From Paenibacillus amylolyticus (GTDB taxonomy: Bacteria > Bacillota > Bacilli > Paenibacillales > Paenibacillaceae): a stretch of DNA of 64,000 nt. Shown here one piece after another: positions 1 through 8,688 of this stretch (position 1 is its first letter; every line of letters starts with the position of its first letter). The translations under genes were made by a program, and so were the position numbers. The notes below the pieces were generated by a model. It searched no databases, was not told the origin of the DNA, and was given only the letters and a program-made list of their open reading frames with translations. The stretch lies in assembly GCF_029689945.1 (NCBI RefSeq), contig NZ_CP121451.1:5084001-5148000 (forward strand), given 5' to 3'.

Positions 1-445
1 GAATCTGAAATTGATCCGTCGCCCCGTTGCCCGTCATGTTGATGATCTGATACACCCCTTCCGCTGCAACACTTGCTCTAGCTGTATTGCCCAGGACTAC
101 TTTGACCTCATATAGGCCATTGGACAGGTTCACATTGAAGGTATTGTTGCTCTTCGTGCCAAACGTCAGAAACTGTACAGCGTCACTCATCACTCCGCTT
201 CCTGAGGCAGACACATTCCGCATATTGGCAGGTGTATTGAATCCGTACCCTTTGGCGGCCGTGTAGGCATCTCCTGCGGACACGCCTGTGTAACCGCTCT
301 CAACTGGACCCGAACCAAAATCAAATCTGTAATTGTCCGTTGCTGCCTCCGCGACTTGCCCTCCACTGCTTCCCAGACCGATGCCCATCGTACTTGCAAA
401 CAGAACCAGGCAGAGCAAAAATTTTACCGATACTGACCATTTCAT
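1..445 (-). CDS. Secreted carbohydrate-active protein, N-terminal part (rhamnogalacturonan acetylesterase-like; runs off the window)
   Basis: An open frame starts at an ATG at 445 (or the adjacent GTG at 448) after an AGAGGAG ribosome binding site and runs off the left edge, so only about 148 residues are visible. Residues 1-34 form a signal peptide: a Lys/Trp start, a Leu/Val/Phe-rich core and a probable AEA cleavage site. The following beta-rich segment (YRFDFGSGPVESGYTGV, then AAKGYGFNTPANM and GLYEVKVVLGNTARASVA) resembles the galactose-binding-like N-terminal module found in Paenibacillus and Bacillus rhamnogalacturonan acetylesterases (YesT-like) and some pectate lyases. The catalytic domain lies outside the window. 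Role (inference): extracellular pectin or rhamnogalacturonan processing. The family call is from remembered sequence similarity and is moderate. Confidence 0.65.
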   Translation of the reverse strand, partial: MKWSVSVKFLLCLVLFASTMGIGLGSSGGQVAEAATDNYRFDFGSGPVESGYTGVSAGDAYTAAKGYGFNTPANMRNVSASGSGVMSDAVQFLTFGTKSNNTFNVNLSNGLYEVKVVLGNTARASVAAEGVYQIINMTGNGATDQFQI

Positions 446-484
446 CACTGAATTCTCCTCTCGTTACAGAATTATATTAAGGTT

Positions 485-823
485 TGTCTTCAAACTTAGG
501 CATGCAATACGCTGAAGGATGTCAGAGTCCAACAGATTGAAGTCAAGGATTGCTGATCCTGGCGAATTGTCCAGACGATTTTCTAAGGAACCGAGGACGT
601 CTTATTTAGCCTTCGAGTCCTCCTTTTATTTTGTAAGGAACCTGAGACATGTTATTAATCAAATTCACCTAACAAACACGCTGTAAACGACTGCTTAGTC
701 CTATATAGCGTGTTTCAGATTCCTTAGATTGCTGCGGGCGCTTCAAATCGCCGAATAAGACGTCACAGGGTCGTTAGCGCTCCCGCTCCGTGCCCTGCTC
801 CAGACACGTTCAGTTTGAAGACA
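485..823. repeat. Nested inverted-repeat element in the 446-1008 intergenic region
   Basis: Four pairs of inverted arms lie one inside another: TGTCTTCAAACT 485-496 with 812-823; GACGTCTTATT 596-606 with 754-764; TAAGGAA 634-640 with 720-726 (stem extendable through CCTGAGA/TTTCAGA with mismatches); AAACACGCTGTA 674-685 with TATAGCGTGTTT 704-715 (one mismatch). No open frame is supported inside it. Such symmetry suggests a folded DNA or RNA structure or a small non-autonomous mobile element. It lies between the start of the secreted protein gene and the MITE-like copy at 832. Confidence 0.5.
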
Positions 824-831
824 CGCTTTAG

Positions 832-1003
832 TTGAACTAAAAATTATTTACACAGACACTACAAAGACAGAATACCCTTCCAATCACTGTTATCCCTAGA
901 TTTTTCTATTCCCTTTTCTCAAGGGAAAATCCGGTGATAGCGTATGCTTTCGAAGTAGCTTTCTTGCAGCTTGTTGCTTCGCTTTTTCAGGTTTTTCAAA
1001 CCT
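832..1003 (+). repeat. MITE-like dispersed repeat, copy 1 (3' end missing)
   Basis: It begins with the terminal motif TTGAACTAAA and TATTTACAC (832-853), followed by the family core CTGTTATCCCTAGATTTTT and its imperfect complement AAAATCCGGTGATA, then AGCTTTCTTGCAGCTTG and GCTTCGCTTTTTCAGG. The 3' terminal repeat seen in copies 2, 3 and 5 is absent; the element runs to within a few bases of the stop codon of the hydrolase gene at 1009. Related copies are at 18479, 27056 and 63189 (reverse orientation), with a diverged relative around 30558-30804. Confidence 0.7.
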
Positions 1004-1008
1004 CAGCT

Positions 1009-2028
1009 TCACAGCACTTGATCGAGCCAATCATAGGCCTTCTCACCGCTAATCTCATGTCCACCTGTGAAGAAATCCGCATCCAGCGATTCCTCTGCTC
1101 CCGCTTGTTCATAGATGTATGTCAATTGCTTATAGGCGTCTCTTGCTGCATCCAGCGGAAATACCTGATCATCACTTCCGGCTTCGATAAAGAGTGGCCT
1201 AGGCACCATCAGGCCGATAAGATCCGGCAATTCCGCTTCACGCAGAATACCAGGTACATAGTTGTCCAGGCAATGGTTCCGATCCAGTATGCTGCCCTGG
1301 AATGTACTTGCATAACCACTGACTACAGCTGCACGAAACCGTTCATCCAACGCGGCTGTAAATGCAGTCACCAGACCTCCGCCCGAGATGCCCATGCTTC
1401 CAATTCGATCGGAATCCACTTCAGGTCGAGTCGTTACATAATCCAGTACTCGTGTTGTTTCATATACCCGATGCCCGGCGAGAGTCTGACCCACCATGAG
1501 CAGATGCGCGGCAATCTTCGTACAGGAGCTTGCCCCTGGTGGCGCATCACGGTCCTCTTCAAGTCTGCGATCCCCAAATCCGAGCAACTCTGGAGCCGCA
1601 ACCACATATCCACGCTTCACAAGAGCTACTGCAAAATCCTTGTGTAATCCGGGATCTCCCGTCCGTGGCGTACCATCCGGTTCCATGCCTGATATCTCCC
1701 GGCTACCATAGCCATGTCCATGACAAGCAACGATAGCAGGTCTTCTCACCTGGGCAGTGCTTCCATCCCCTGGAATCAATACATATACAGGCATGCGAAG
1801 TCCTGCATAGGTCGTGATCTCAATCCGCTCCCGAATATACCCGTCACATGTAACGCGCTCCAGTAAGACAGGATTCAGTGCTGCACCCATGGTTGGAAAA
1901 CCTCCCAGCCGTTCTTTCATACGAATGCGTAACTGACTGCGCCATAATTCCAGGGGTTGATCTGCATGATACGCGGAACGACCACGAAGATTCGTTTGTT
2001 GTTGTAAATAGGCTTCAATATCAGACAT
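1009..2028 (-). CDS. Alpha/beta hydrolase, dienelactone hydrolase/acetyl-esterase type
   Basis: About 339 residues. The start at 2028 (MSDIEAYLQQ) is chosen because AGGAGG lies 11-12 bases upstream; a longer in-frame start at 2118 has no such site. The protein shows GHGYGSRE (oxyanion-loop region), a nucleophile elbow GISGGG near residue 218, an acid motif AGSDDQVFP and a catalytic His in FTGGHEISG, so the Ser-Asp-His triad is complete. The fold and layout match cytoplasmic esterases of the dienelactone hydrolase/AB-hydrolase 7 type; no signal peptide is visible. Substrate is unknown. It stands alone, convergent with nothing, with a repeat copy directly after its stop codon and the MMPL gene ending upstream at 2216. 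Confidence 0.8.
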   Translation of the reverse strand: MSDIEAYLQQQTNLRGRSAYHADQPLELWRSQLRIRMKERLGGFPTMGAALNPVLLERVTCDGYIRERIEITTYAGLRMPVYVLIPGDGSTAQVRRPAIVACHGHGYGSREISGMEPDGTPRTGDPGLHKDFAVALVKRGYVVAAPELLGFGDRRLEEDRDAPPGASSCTKIAAHLLMVGQTLAGHRVYETTRVLDYVTTRPEVDSDRIGSMGISGGGLVTAFTAALDERFRAAVVSGYASTFQGSILDRNHCLDNYVPGILREAELPDLIGLMVPRPLFIEAGSDDQVFPLDAARDAYKQLTYIYEQAGAEESLDADFFTGGHEISGEKAYDWLDQVL

Positions 2029-2215
2029 GGGCTTGTGTCCCTCCTGTTTTTCGTAGGATAACGTAGATGAAAATGTCATATGGCATGAATCCCATCCATT
2101 ATAGAACATCCATGTCACTCATGAATTGAACATGTTTGCCAGTTTTGAAGGGAATCACACGATTTCTAGCCAAAAAAGGATATTTCCAACCTGAAAACAG
2201 GTTACGAAATATCCT

Positions 2216-4462
2216 TCATTTCATCTGACCCGGCAGCCACCAGTTCCATCTGCCCATTAATTTCATCAACGCAGGTACGAGGATTAGCCGGATCAACGTA
2301 ACGTCAATCAACACCGCTGCCGTGATTCCGATCCCTAACTGCCTCACACCTGCGACTTCAGCAAAAGCAAACGGTACGGTCACCGCAAGCAGTATTGCAG
2401 CTGCTGAGGTAACCAGACGACCGGTAGAAGCCAAACCCTGTTGGACAGCCACATCACTGTCTCCGGTTCGTCTATATACCTCCTGAATACGGCTCAGCAT
2501 AAAAACACCATAATCCATGGATATGCCGAACACCAATCCTGCGATGAATACAGGAATCATAATGGCAATGGCTGACGCTTCCATCCCCAGATGTCCTTCA
2601 TTAAACACCCATACCAATATGCCAAATGAGGCCGCCAAGCTAAGCAGATTCATCACAATGGCTTTGATTGGAATGAGCAGCGAGCGGAATGCTGCCAGTA
2701 ACACAAGATAATTGGATACCACTACAAATACCAGCACTTTGGGCAGTTGACTTGTGACTTCCTGCATGATTTCATCCTGCTTGGCAGCTTCCCCGCCATA
2801 ACGCAGTTTGACATTAGTGGAACCAGGCGAGTAATCGCTACTTCTCATTCGTTCCAGCCAGGACGCTACCTGTTCCGAACCTGGCTCCCCCTTCACGGTG
2901 GCAATCAATCGAATGGAATGATCAGAAACGGTTGAACGCAGCCATGCCGCCCTTGTAGACTCCTTGTCTTGTATGGAAGGAGTAAGCGACAACGGTGAAC
3001 TTTTAAAAAGACTTTGCGAGCCATTATGATTCGGCTGTAAAGGGCCCCATGGCGTTACAATGTTCAATACTTCCGAGTCCTGCATTAGTTGACGTGTTTT
3101 GTTGTAGGCCATCTGCCAGTGCGAGGCAGTCAACAATTCCTGCTGTCCGCCAATCATAATCTCGATGGTGGAGGTCTTCTCTTGACCAAAATCATGCTGA
3201 AACTGCTCTGCTGCCTGGCGGGACTCCATTTTGGCTGGCAGTGAAGAAGCATCCGGGACAGACAGTTCCAGCCGGGTCACTGGATAGACACACAGGAGCA
3301 GCACAACCGTACCTCCAATTGCCATGCTGACGGGTCGTTTCATGATCATTGCTGACCATCTATGCCAGACCGAGCGTCTGGGTAATGGATAGACTACCTT
3401 TCGCCCGAATACTCGATCCGCAGACAATGACAGCAGGGCTGGCAGCAGCGTAACATTTAACATTAACGATACGAGCAGAACAATCATGGCCCCCAGGGAG
3501 ACACTCAGAAACATCGGCAGTCTAATCCAGAGTAGACCCAGTAGCCCAAGGAGCACGCAGGCTGCCGAGAACAACACCGCTCTGCCTGCTGAACGCAGTG
3601 TTCGCTGAAGAATATCACTGCGCAGAACCTCGCTCTGCATATCCAGACTTTTGCCGGTAACGTGAGCTGCACCTTCATCTTCATAGGCACGCTGAAGTTC
3701 TTCCCTGTACCTGCTCAGAATGATGAGGGCAAAGTCTATACTCAGTGCCATTCCCACCATGGGAATCACGTTAATGATAAAGTTGGACAATTCCAGATGA
3801 TAACCAAGGAGAGTCGTGACTCCCATCGCCGTAATCACGGCACTTATACCCATCATGACTGCAATTAATGCGGCATATAGACCCCTGAATGCAAAGCACA
3901 AAACGATCAGGGCAATCGGAGACCCCACCATCTCTGCCCGCTCCAGGTCACGAAAGCTCAGATGATTGACATCCTGCTGCACGACGGCCTTTCCCGTCAA
4001 TTGCACCGTACCCGGACCATCTGCTGCCAGCACGGCACGCAGCTTCTCCAGGGGAGGACCCATCTGATGTGCGGGCACATTCATTTTCACAAGGGCATAT
4101 GCCCTATCATCTTGCAGTATCACCCTTTCATCAGCATCCAGAGGGGACGTGATAGAGGTAACCTTAGGTAACACTTGAACCTGTGTCAGACGATCCGTGA
4201 TCCACTGCCGGAACGCTAACGGCGAGGTATTTTTCTTTTTCTCAAAAACCAGAATAACCGGATCAGCCGGAGCATTGAATTCATGTTCCAGAACACGCTC
4301 AACCGCTTGCGCGTCCCCGTGAACCTGTTTCAATCCGTGATCCTGAACCATGTCAGGCAACCTCCACGCCCAGACCGCTGACATCCCGATGATGAATACC
4401 CAGCAGAGAATAATGAACCGAGGATATCGGCTGATGAAGGCAGCAAGTCTGCGATAAGCCAT
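2216..4462 (-). CDS. MMPL/RND-family membrane exporter
   Basis: About 748 residues. The ATG at 4462 (MAYRRLAAF) follows GAGGAG with 7 bases spacing; an in-frame TTG six codons earlier has the binding site inside it and is less likely. Topology is typical of MMPL/YdgH proteins: one N-terminal membrane helix, a large outside loop of about 140 residues, a block of five or six helices (around residues 180-350), a second loop and a second helix block at the C terminus (GISMDYGVFMLSRIQE near the last block, the counterpart of GMALSIDFALIILSRY in the first). Family members export lipids or hydrophobic metabolites using the proton gradient. It starts 41 bp after the stop of the type III polyketide synthase gene and is very probably cotranscribed, so its cargo may be the polyketide product or a lipid made from it (inference). 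Confidence 0.88.
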   Translation of the reverse strand: MAYRRLAAFISRYPRFIILCWVFIIGMSAVWAWRLPDMVQDHGLKQVHGDAQAVERVLEHEFNAPADPVILVFEKKKNTSPLAFRQWITDRLTQVQVLPKVTSITSPLDADERVILQDDRAYALVKMNVPAHQMGPPLEKLRAVLAADGPGTVQLTGKAVVQQDVNHLSFRDLERAEMVGSPIALIVLCFAFRGLYAALIAVMMGISAVITAMGVTTLLGYHLELSNFIINVIPMVGMALSIDFALIILSRYREELQRAYEDEGAAHVTGKSLDMQSEVLRSDILQRTLRSAGRAVLFSAACVLLGLLGLLWIRLPMFLSVSLGAMIVLLVSLMLNVTLLPALLSLSADRVFGRKVVYPLPRRSVWHRWSAMIMKRPVSMAIGGTVVLLLCVYPVTRLELSVPDASSLPAKMESRQAAEQFQHDFGQEKTSTIEIMIGGQQELLTASHWQMAYNKTRQLMQDSEVLNIVTPWGPLQPNHNGSQSLFKSSPLSLTPSIQDKESTRAAWLRSTVSDHSIRLIATVKGEPGSEQVASWLERMRSSDYSPGSTNVKLRYGGEAAKQDEIMQEVTSQLPKVLVFVVVSNYLVLLAAFRSLLIPIKAIVMNLLSLAASFGILVWVFNEGHLGMEASAIAIMIPVFIAGLVFGISMDYGVFMLSRIQEVYRRTGDSDVAVQQGLASTGRLVTSAAAILLAVTVPFAFAEVAGVRQLGIGITAAVLIDVTLIRLILVPALMKLMGRWNWWLPGQMK

Positions 4463-4503
4463 ACCTAAGCTCCTCTGCAATCAGATTCGTCATTCAATTA
4501 AGT

Positions 4504-5664
4504 TCATTGGATGCCGTGATTCACAGGTGTTCTGTTCGCTATGCGGGCAGGGATGTATGTAAAAGGAAGTAGTTCTGCTGTCAGTCCCGGGCCGAACGCC
4601 AGCGCGATCCCACTGGAAGGATCTTCGTTCTGTCTGTGTCTGTAATCCTCACGGATGGCTTGAAGAACAAAAAGAATCGTCACGGACGACAGGTTCCCAT
4701 AATCTCGCAGGATGTTACGGCTGTACGAGACCTGTTCATCGCTCAACTGGTACAGCTTCTGAACGGCATCCACGATACCTCTGCCTCCTGGATGGATCGC
4801 CCATATTTCAGGTAAACTGCTCCCCTCCAGCAACCGTTCTAGCTCTGGACCCAGATGCAAACCAAGCAGCTTCGGAATCTGTGGTGACAAGTAGAGATCA
4901 AAGCCGGTATTGCCCACTTCCCAGATCATCTCTTCTGTACAATTCGGAAGCAGCGTGGAGTGCCCACGGCCTAATTGAAAACATTCGTTGCGACCTGTTC
5001 CAGACGCACCAATAACACAGGCCGAGGCACCGTCACCGAAGAACGATGCAGCATACAGGTCGTCCCGTTTGGCAGATGGCTGAAAATGAAGCGTGCACAG
5101 CTCCACACACACGATGAGAACCGTTGCCTTCTGATCTGTCGTTACAATGGAATTGGCTAGTTGGATGGCCTTGAGACCAGCTGCACATCCTTGAAACACC
5201 AGTGGGATTCGGTTGATCTGCGGTGACAGTTCAAGCTGCTGGATCAGCCGAACATCAAGTCCGGGCAGGAATTGCCCCGTGCAACTCACCGTAATGAGAT
5301 GTGTAATCTCCGACGAGGCTATGTCTGCATCCTGAAGCGCCTTGTCGGCTGCTTCCAGACCAAGCGGAACAGCGGCAGCTTTGTATTTGCCCATACGCTC
5401 GGATGTAGTCGGGACCTTCTCTATACTCGTGAAAGGTAAATATCGGCAAGAATCAACCGGCTCAAGCAGATTTGGTTCACACGTATAACGAGTCTCCACA
5501 CCGCATTGATTAAAGATTCGTTTGGCCCACCTTCTCGCATCCGGCTCATGTTCCAGCGCTTGTGCAAGGCGGGCAGATACATCTTTTTGCTCAATTCGGT
5601 GGGCAGGCCACGCTGTTCCTATTCCCATAATACTTGCCCCGGTAGTTGCTTCAAGTTGGTTCAT
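4504..5664 (-). CDS. Type III polyketide synthase (chalcone/stilbene synthase family)
   Basis: 386 residues, the normal length for the family, with AGGAGG 8 bases before the ATG. The catalytic triad is visible: Cys in VFQGCAAGLKA, His in WAIHPGGRGIVD and Asn in RDYGNLSSVTI. These enzymes condense a fatty acyl-CoA starter with malonyl-CoA; bacterial relatives such as BpsA of B. subtilis make long-chain alkylpyrones or alkylresorcinols. Unlike the B. subtilis locus no isoprenylcysteine-type methyltransferase follows; instead an MMPL exporter is directly downstream. The product is therefore probably an alkylpyrone-like lipid that is exported or placed in the membrane (inference). The upstream region carries palindromes suited to a repressor (see 5713-5749). 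Confidence 0.9.
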   Translation of the reverse strand: MNQLEATTGASIMGIGTAWPAHRIEQKDVSARLAQALEHEPDARRWAKRIFNQCGVETRYTCEPNLLEPVDSCRYLPFTSIEKVPTTSERMGKYKAAAVPLGLEAADKALQDADIASSEITHLITVSCTGQFLPGLDVRLIQQLELSPQINRIPLVFQGCAAGLKAIQLANSIVTTDQKATVLIVCVELCTLHFQPSAKRDDLYAASFFGDGASACVIGASGTGRNECFQLGRGHSTLLPNCTEEMIWEVGNTGFDLYLSPQIPKLLGLHLGPELERLLEGSSLPEIWAIHPGGRGIVDAVQKLYQLSDEQVSYSRNILRDYGNLSSVTILFVLQAIREDYRHRQNEDPSSGIALAFGPGLTAELLPFTYIPARIANRTPVNHGIQ

Positions 5665-5712
5665 CGGCTTAACCTCCTATATCGTACATGTTCAAAAATA
5701 AACCTTGTAAAC

Positions 5713-5749
5713 AACCTATATATAAAATAGGTTCATATGAAATGTGCAA
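5713..5749 (-). promoter_or_regulatory. Promoter with two overlapping palindromes upstream of the polyketide synthase-MMPL operon
   Basis: On the minus strand, TTGCAC (5749-5744) and TTTATA (5726-5721) are separated by 17 bases. The spacer contains the perfect palindrome TTCATATGAA (5732-5741), and the -10 sits inside the inverted repeat AACCTAT-7-ATAGGTT (5713-5733). A second TTCATATGAA occurs at 5789-5798. This arrangement suggests control by a TetR- or MarR-type repressor; no such gene is adjacent. Confidence 0.5.
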
Positions 5750-5802
5750 GATATAGTACAAGTCTATTCACTACCTGTCCTGATTATGTTCATATGAACA
5801 AG

Positions 5803-5849
5803 CAAAGGCGGACAACATATGCAAGTTTCGCACGTGCTGTCCGCCTTTG
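5803..5849 (-). terminator. Hairpin after the flavin reductase gene
   Basis: Twelve-base perfect arms CAAAGGCGGACA (5803-5814) and TGTCCGCCTTTG (5838-5849). The following T-rich stretch is short on both strands, so termination efficiency is uncertain. It separates the flavin reductase gene (stop 5895) from the operator region of the polyketide synthase operon. Confidence 0.6.
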
Positions 5850-5894
5850 TTATAGGGTTAACCCGTTCACATATTACATACATGTTCTTGCAGA

Positions 5895-6515
5895 CTATTC
5901 AGGTCGAATCACCGTGAATCTCTCCCCGAGCTTGGCATAATCATTACCCGCCAGTCGGCTGACTGGGTTCAAATGATCCATCAGGATGTAACCCTTGTCC
6001 GGATTATAGACTTGTTCGCTGAAATGATACTGTACAATGCGTACCAGCAGCAGATCACTCGCCGGTTTGCCCTCATCATTCGTGATGGGAATGTGCTGGT
6101 ACAGCTCACACTCCATTCGAATAAGTGCTTCTTTTACCCCTGGCACAGCGACCTTAGTACTTGGCACTGTAGTGAGTTTCGTCCGCTCAAGTTCACTTTC
6201 ATGGGGTTTAAGTATAGCTGCTGTTTCATTCACTTCTTCTATGATTGCTTCGTCACATATATGCACGACCAGCTCTTTATAGGCAAGCACATTACGTGCG
6301 GTATCTTTCATCATGCCGTCTTTACGTGCAATGGATATGGATAACAGCGGCGGGTCCGAACTAACCACATTGAAGAAGCTAAAAGGCGCTGCATTGATCA
6401 CATCATTCTGATCTGAACGTGTCGTCACAAAAGCAATCGGACGTGGCACCACTGAACCACTCATCAGTTTATAGTTGTCTCTTCCCGTTATTTCACGTGG
6501 ATCCAATGTATACAT
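5895..6515 (-). CDS. Flavin reductase-like (FMN-binding split barrel) protein
   Basis: 206 residues from the ATG at 6515 (MYTLDPREI), preceded by AAAGGGGA about 10 bases upstream. The region LMSGSVVPRPIAFVTTRS and NAAPFSFFNVVSSDPPLLS is the typical flavin-binding core of the flavoredoxin/flavin reductase family; the C-terminal part (VRIVQYHFSEQVY) completes the split barrel. Members bind FMN and either reduce free flavin or act as small oxidoreductases. It has its own downstream hairpin and no operon partner. Substrate unknown. Confidence 0.82.
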   Translation of the reverse strand: MYTLDPREITGRDNYKLMSGSVVPRPIAFVTTRSDQNDVINAAPFSFFNVVSSDPPLLSISIARKDGMMKDTARNVLAYKELVVHICDEAIIEEVNETAAILKPHESELERTKLTTVPSTKVAVPGVKEALIRMECELYQHIPITNDEGKPASDLLLVRIVQYHFSEQVYNPDKGYILMDHLNPVSRLAGNDYAKLGERFTVIRPE

Positions 6516-6617
6516 ATGTAAATATCCCCTTTCCTGCTCGTGTAACAAGTGTCCATTTCACTGCAAGACACGATACCACACTCCTATTAATTATATAACG
6601 TAAAATGCTGAATTAAC

Positions 6618-6648
6618 AAAAAAACTCCCTGGTGCCCATTGCACCAGG
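6618..6648 (-). terminator. Rho-independent terminator of the siderophore-binding lipoprotein gene
   Basis: Read on the minus strand, arms CCTGGTGC/GCACCAGG (6628-6635 and 6641-6648) are followed by GAG and a run of seven T. It lies 35 bp after the stop codon at 6683. Confidence 0.85.
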
Positions 6649-6682
6649 AAGTAGGAATATGCTTTTTCATATCGACTAATTC

Positions 6683-7675
6683 TTATTTAACAATGCTGTT
6701 CTGAATGTCTTCCATAATTTGAAGGTTCGCTTGAACTCCACTATACAACCAGCTGCTGGACCGGGTGAATTCAAACAAATTGCCGTTTTTCACAGCCGGA
6801 ATGCTTTGCCACACTGGATCTTTCAGTGCTTCCGCCCCAGTACCTTCATCACTATTCACAAAGAACAAGTAGTCTACATCCATTTCCGCCAGCTTCTCCA
6901 AAGAGATGGAAGACCAGTTGCCTGTTGCATTGGCAGAGATTTCTTTTACAACTTCAGGCTCTTGAAGGCCAAGTTCTTTGTACATTACTTCTCCACTTGA
7001 TACATTGTCACTTACAATAAAGAACTTGCCGCTAACCAACCAAATGGCCGCTGCCGATTTCGTTCCACCTGTAACGTTGTTGATCTTTTCCTTGATTTCT
7101 GTAGCTTTAACTTCGTAATCATCCAGCGCTTGTTGCGCTTCATCACTCTTATTCAATATCTCACCGATTTTCAGCAATGTTTTACGCCAGTCGCTATTGA
7201 TCTCATCGCCCAGTACATAAGTCGGTGCAATCTTACTGTACTGTTCGTATTTTTCTCCTTCAACCACACTTTCAGAACCAATAATAATCAGATCCGGGTT
7301 GAAACTTGCTACCGCTTCAAAAGGAAGATCGAAGGCAATCGTTGGAATACCGTTCAGATCTTTTTGCAAATATTCCTGAATGCCGTTTGCTACTGACCAC
7401 TGTGCTGCTGGCTTAACACCTAGTGTTACCAGATTGTCTTCCAGATAAGATGCGATAATACGCTCCGGATTCGCCGGAATTTTCACTTCGTGTCCCATTG
7501 CATCTGTCATGGTTCGCTCTGTAGCGGCTTCTGTTTGCGTCTCTGACTCGGTTGTTGTATCGTTCTCTCCTGCTGCTCCATTCTCTGCCGGCTTCGCTCC
7601 ACATGCTGCTAACCAGATGGACATGACCATCACCGTAATTAAAAGCGTAATCATCTTTTTATTTCTCTTAAACAC
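6683..7675 (-). CDS. Iron-siderophore ABC transporter substrate-binding lipoprotein
   Basis: 330 residues. The GTG at 7675 is chosen because GGGGA lies 7 bases upstream and the frame then gives a compact lipoprotein signal: KRNKK, a hydrophobic core and lipobox WLAAC. A Ser/Thr/Glu-rich linker follows, then a TroA/FecB-type binding fold beginning MTDAMGHEVKIPANPERIIA and containing FNPDLIIIGSE, as in FeuA, FhuD and YfmC relatives. It captures a ferric siderophore outside the membrane and hands it to a FecCD-type permease; no permease or ATPase gene is adjacent, so it must borrow one encoded elsewhere. A Fur box overlaps its promoter and a strong terminator follows, so it is a single-gene iron-repressed unit. 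Confidence 0.88.
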   Translation of the reverse strand: MFKRNKKMITLLITVMVMSIWLAACGAKPAENGAAGENDTTTESETQTEAATERTMTDAMGHEVKIPANPERIIASYLEDNLVTLGVKPAAQWSVANGIQEYLQKDLNGIPTIAFDLPFEAVASFNPDLIIIGSESVVEGEKYEQYSKIAPTYVLGDEINSDWRKTLLKIGEILNKSDEAQQALDDYEVKATEIKEKINNVTGGTKSAAAIWLVSGKFFIVSDNVSSGEVMYKELGLQEPEVVKEISANATGNWSSISLEKLAEMDVDYLFFVNSDEGTGAEALKDPVWQSIPAVKNGNLFEFTRSSSWLYSGVQANLQIMEDIQNSIVK

Positions 7676-7798
7676 TTTATTATCCCCTTTCAATATGGAA
7701 ACCTTATTGGCTGTATTGCGACAGATATCTACATTCAAAAACAATGATATTATTATTGATACATATAATACCCGTATGTACATTTGTCCAATTCCATT

Positions 7799-7831
7799 GA
7801 CAATGATAATTGTTATCAGTTCAGTTGTCAA
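7799..7831 (-). promoter_or_regulatory. Promoter with Fur box for the siderophore-binding lipoprotein
   Basis: On the minus strand TTGACA (7831-7826), a 17-base spacer and TATCAT (7808-7803) form a near-consensus SigA promoter. The 19-bp stretch GACAATGATAATTGTTATC (7799-7817) matches the classic Fur palindrome at about 16 of 19 positions and covers the -10 box, so iron-loaded Fur should block transcription. The leader to the GTG start is about 120 bases. Confidence 0.8.
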
Positions 7832-7942
7832 TTCGATTATGTCCGAGCGAAGCATATAAAATCTTCTTGACGGCATTCACGTATAGGCGGATGCCACCAT
7901 ATGCTGAATGCAGAATACGACGACAGGAAGGATGTTCTGTAC

Positions 7943-8550
7943 ATGTATTACGAATATAACCCTTATATAGGTTATGGAGAAGACCGTTCCTTTCAATTGC
8001 CTCCACTGTTCCCAGGAGGTAGCGGTGGCGGTATCCCGGGTGGTCAGACGTTTCCGGGCGCACCTGGCGGTCAAGGCACCTATCCACCATTCATTCCAGG
8101 CGGAGGACCAGGTCCATATATCCCCGGTGGCATTCCCGGTACAATCCCGGGTACAGCAACTGGCGTACCTGCACAACTGGCTCAAGGCAATCTGCCAACC
8201 CTGCTTAGTGCCTATCCTCGTCCAGTGGGTCAGCCTCCGGCAGAAATGATTTTTCTGTATAACCTGATCAAAAGCAGCCCGGTATGCTTCCGCTCTTCCT
8301 TCAGCAACAGCCGCAGAATCTCACTCAAGCTGTGCAATTTGCACAGACGGGTGCAGCAGCACCTCGAGATAACGAAGAACGTGCACTGCCCAACTTTTGC
8401 TACAACCGATGGTCCCTTGTCTTCACATACAATGATGTGTACCTGATGTGGCCTGCCATCAATTTGTTTGGTTTTGTGGTGGGGTACTTCTATCCATTCC
8501 TCACGCCAGGGATACTGTCCAATACACAGATTTTGTTTGCGCTCTGCTAA
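7943..8550 (+). CDS. Pro/Gly-rich protein of unknown function, frameshifted
   Basis: The frame from the ATG at 7943 (MYYEYNPYIGYGEDR, with AGGAAGGA about 10 bases upstream; a further ATG at 7901 is possible) encodes a Gly/Pro-rich stretch of repeated PGG and IPG units (around residues 18-70), then GVPAQLAQGNLPTLL. Near 8278 it leaves the frame; adding one C to the CCC run at 8278-8280 joins it to the downstream frame that ends at 8550 with a hydrophobic C-terminal segment (GFVVGYFYPFLTPG) and a last Cys. The joined protein would be about 202 residues. No signal peptide is seen. Low-complexity collagen-like surface or spore-coat proteins look like this, but no family is recognised. Confidence 0.6.
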
Positions 8551-8569
8551 ACATGTCCTTACCGACAGC

Positions 8570-8616
8570 AAGAGCCTCATTTGGAAGCATGATTTCTTCC
8601 AAGTGAGGCTCTTTTT
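8570..8616 (+). terminator. Rho-independent terminator of the Pro/Gly-rich protein gene
   Basis: Long arms AGAGCCTCA-TTTGGAAG and CTTCCAA-GTGAGGCTCT close an 8-base loop and are followed by TTTTT. It starts about 20 bp after the stop codon at 8550. Confidence 0.85.
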
Positions 8617-8688
8617 GAGTTCTTTTAATCATAAATAACTGTACAGCTTTAAGACTCCACACCAATAAGGCGTGCACAATCCGTATCT

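Noticed and set aside
7742..7760. Second Fur box upstream of the lipoprotein gene at 6683.
   Set aside because: The AT-rich stretch resembles NATWAT repeats only loosely; the box at 7799-7817 is far better and overlaps the promoter.
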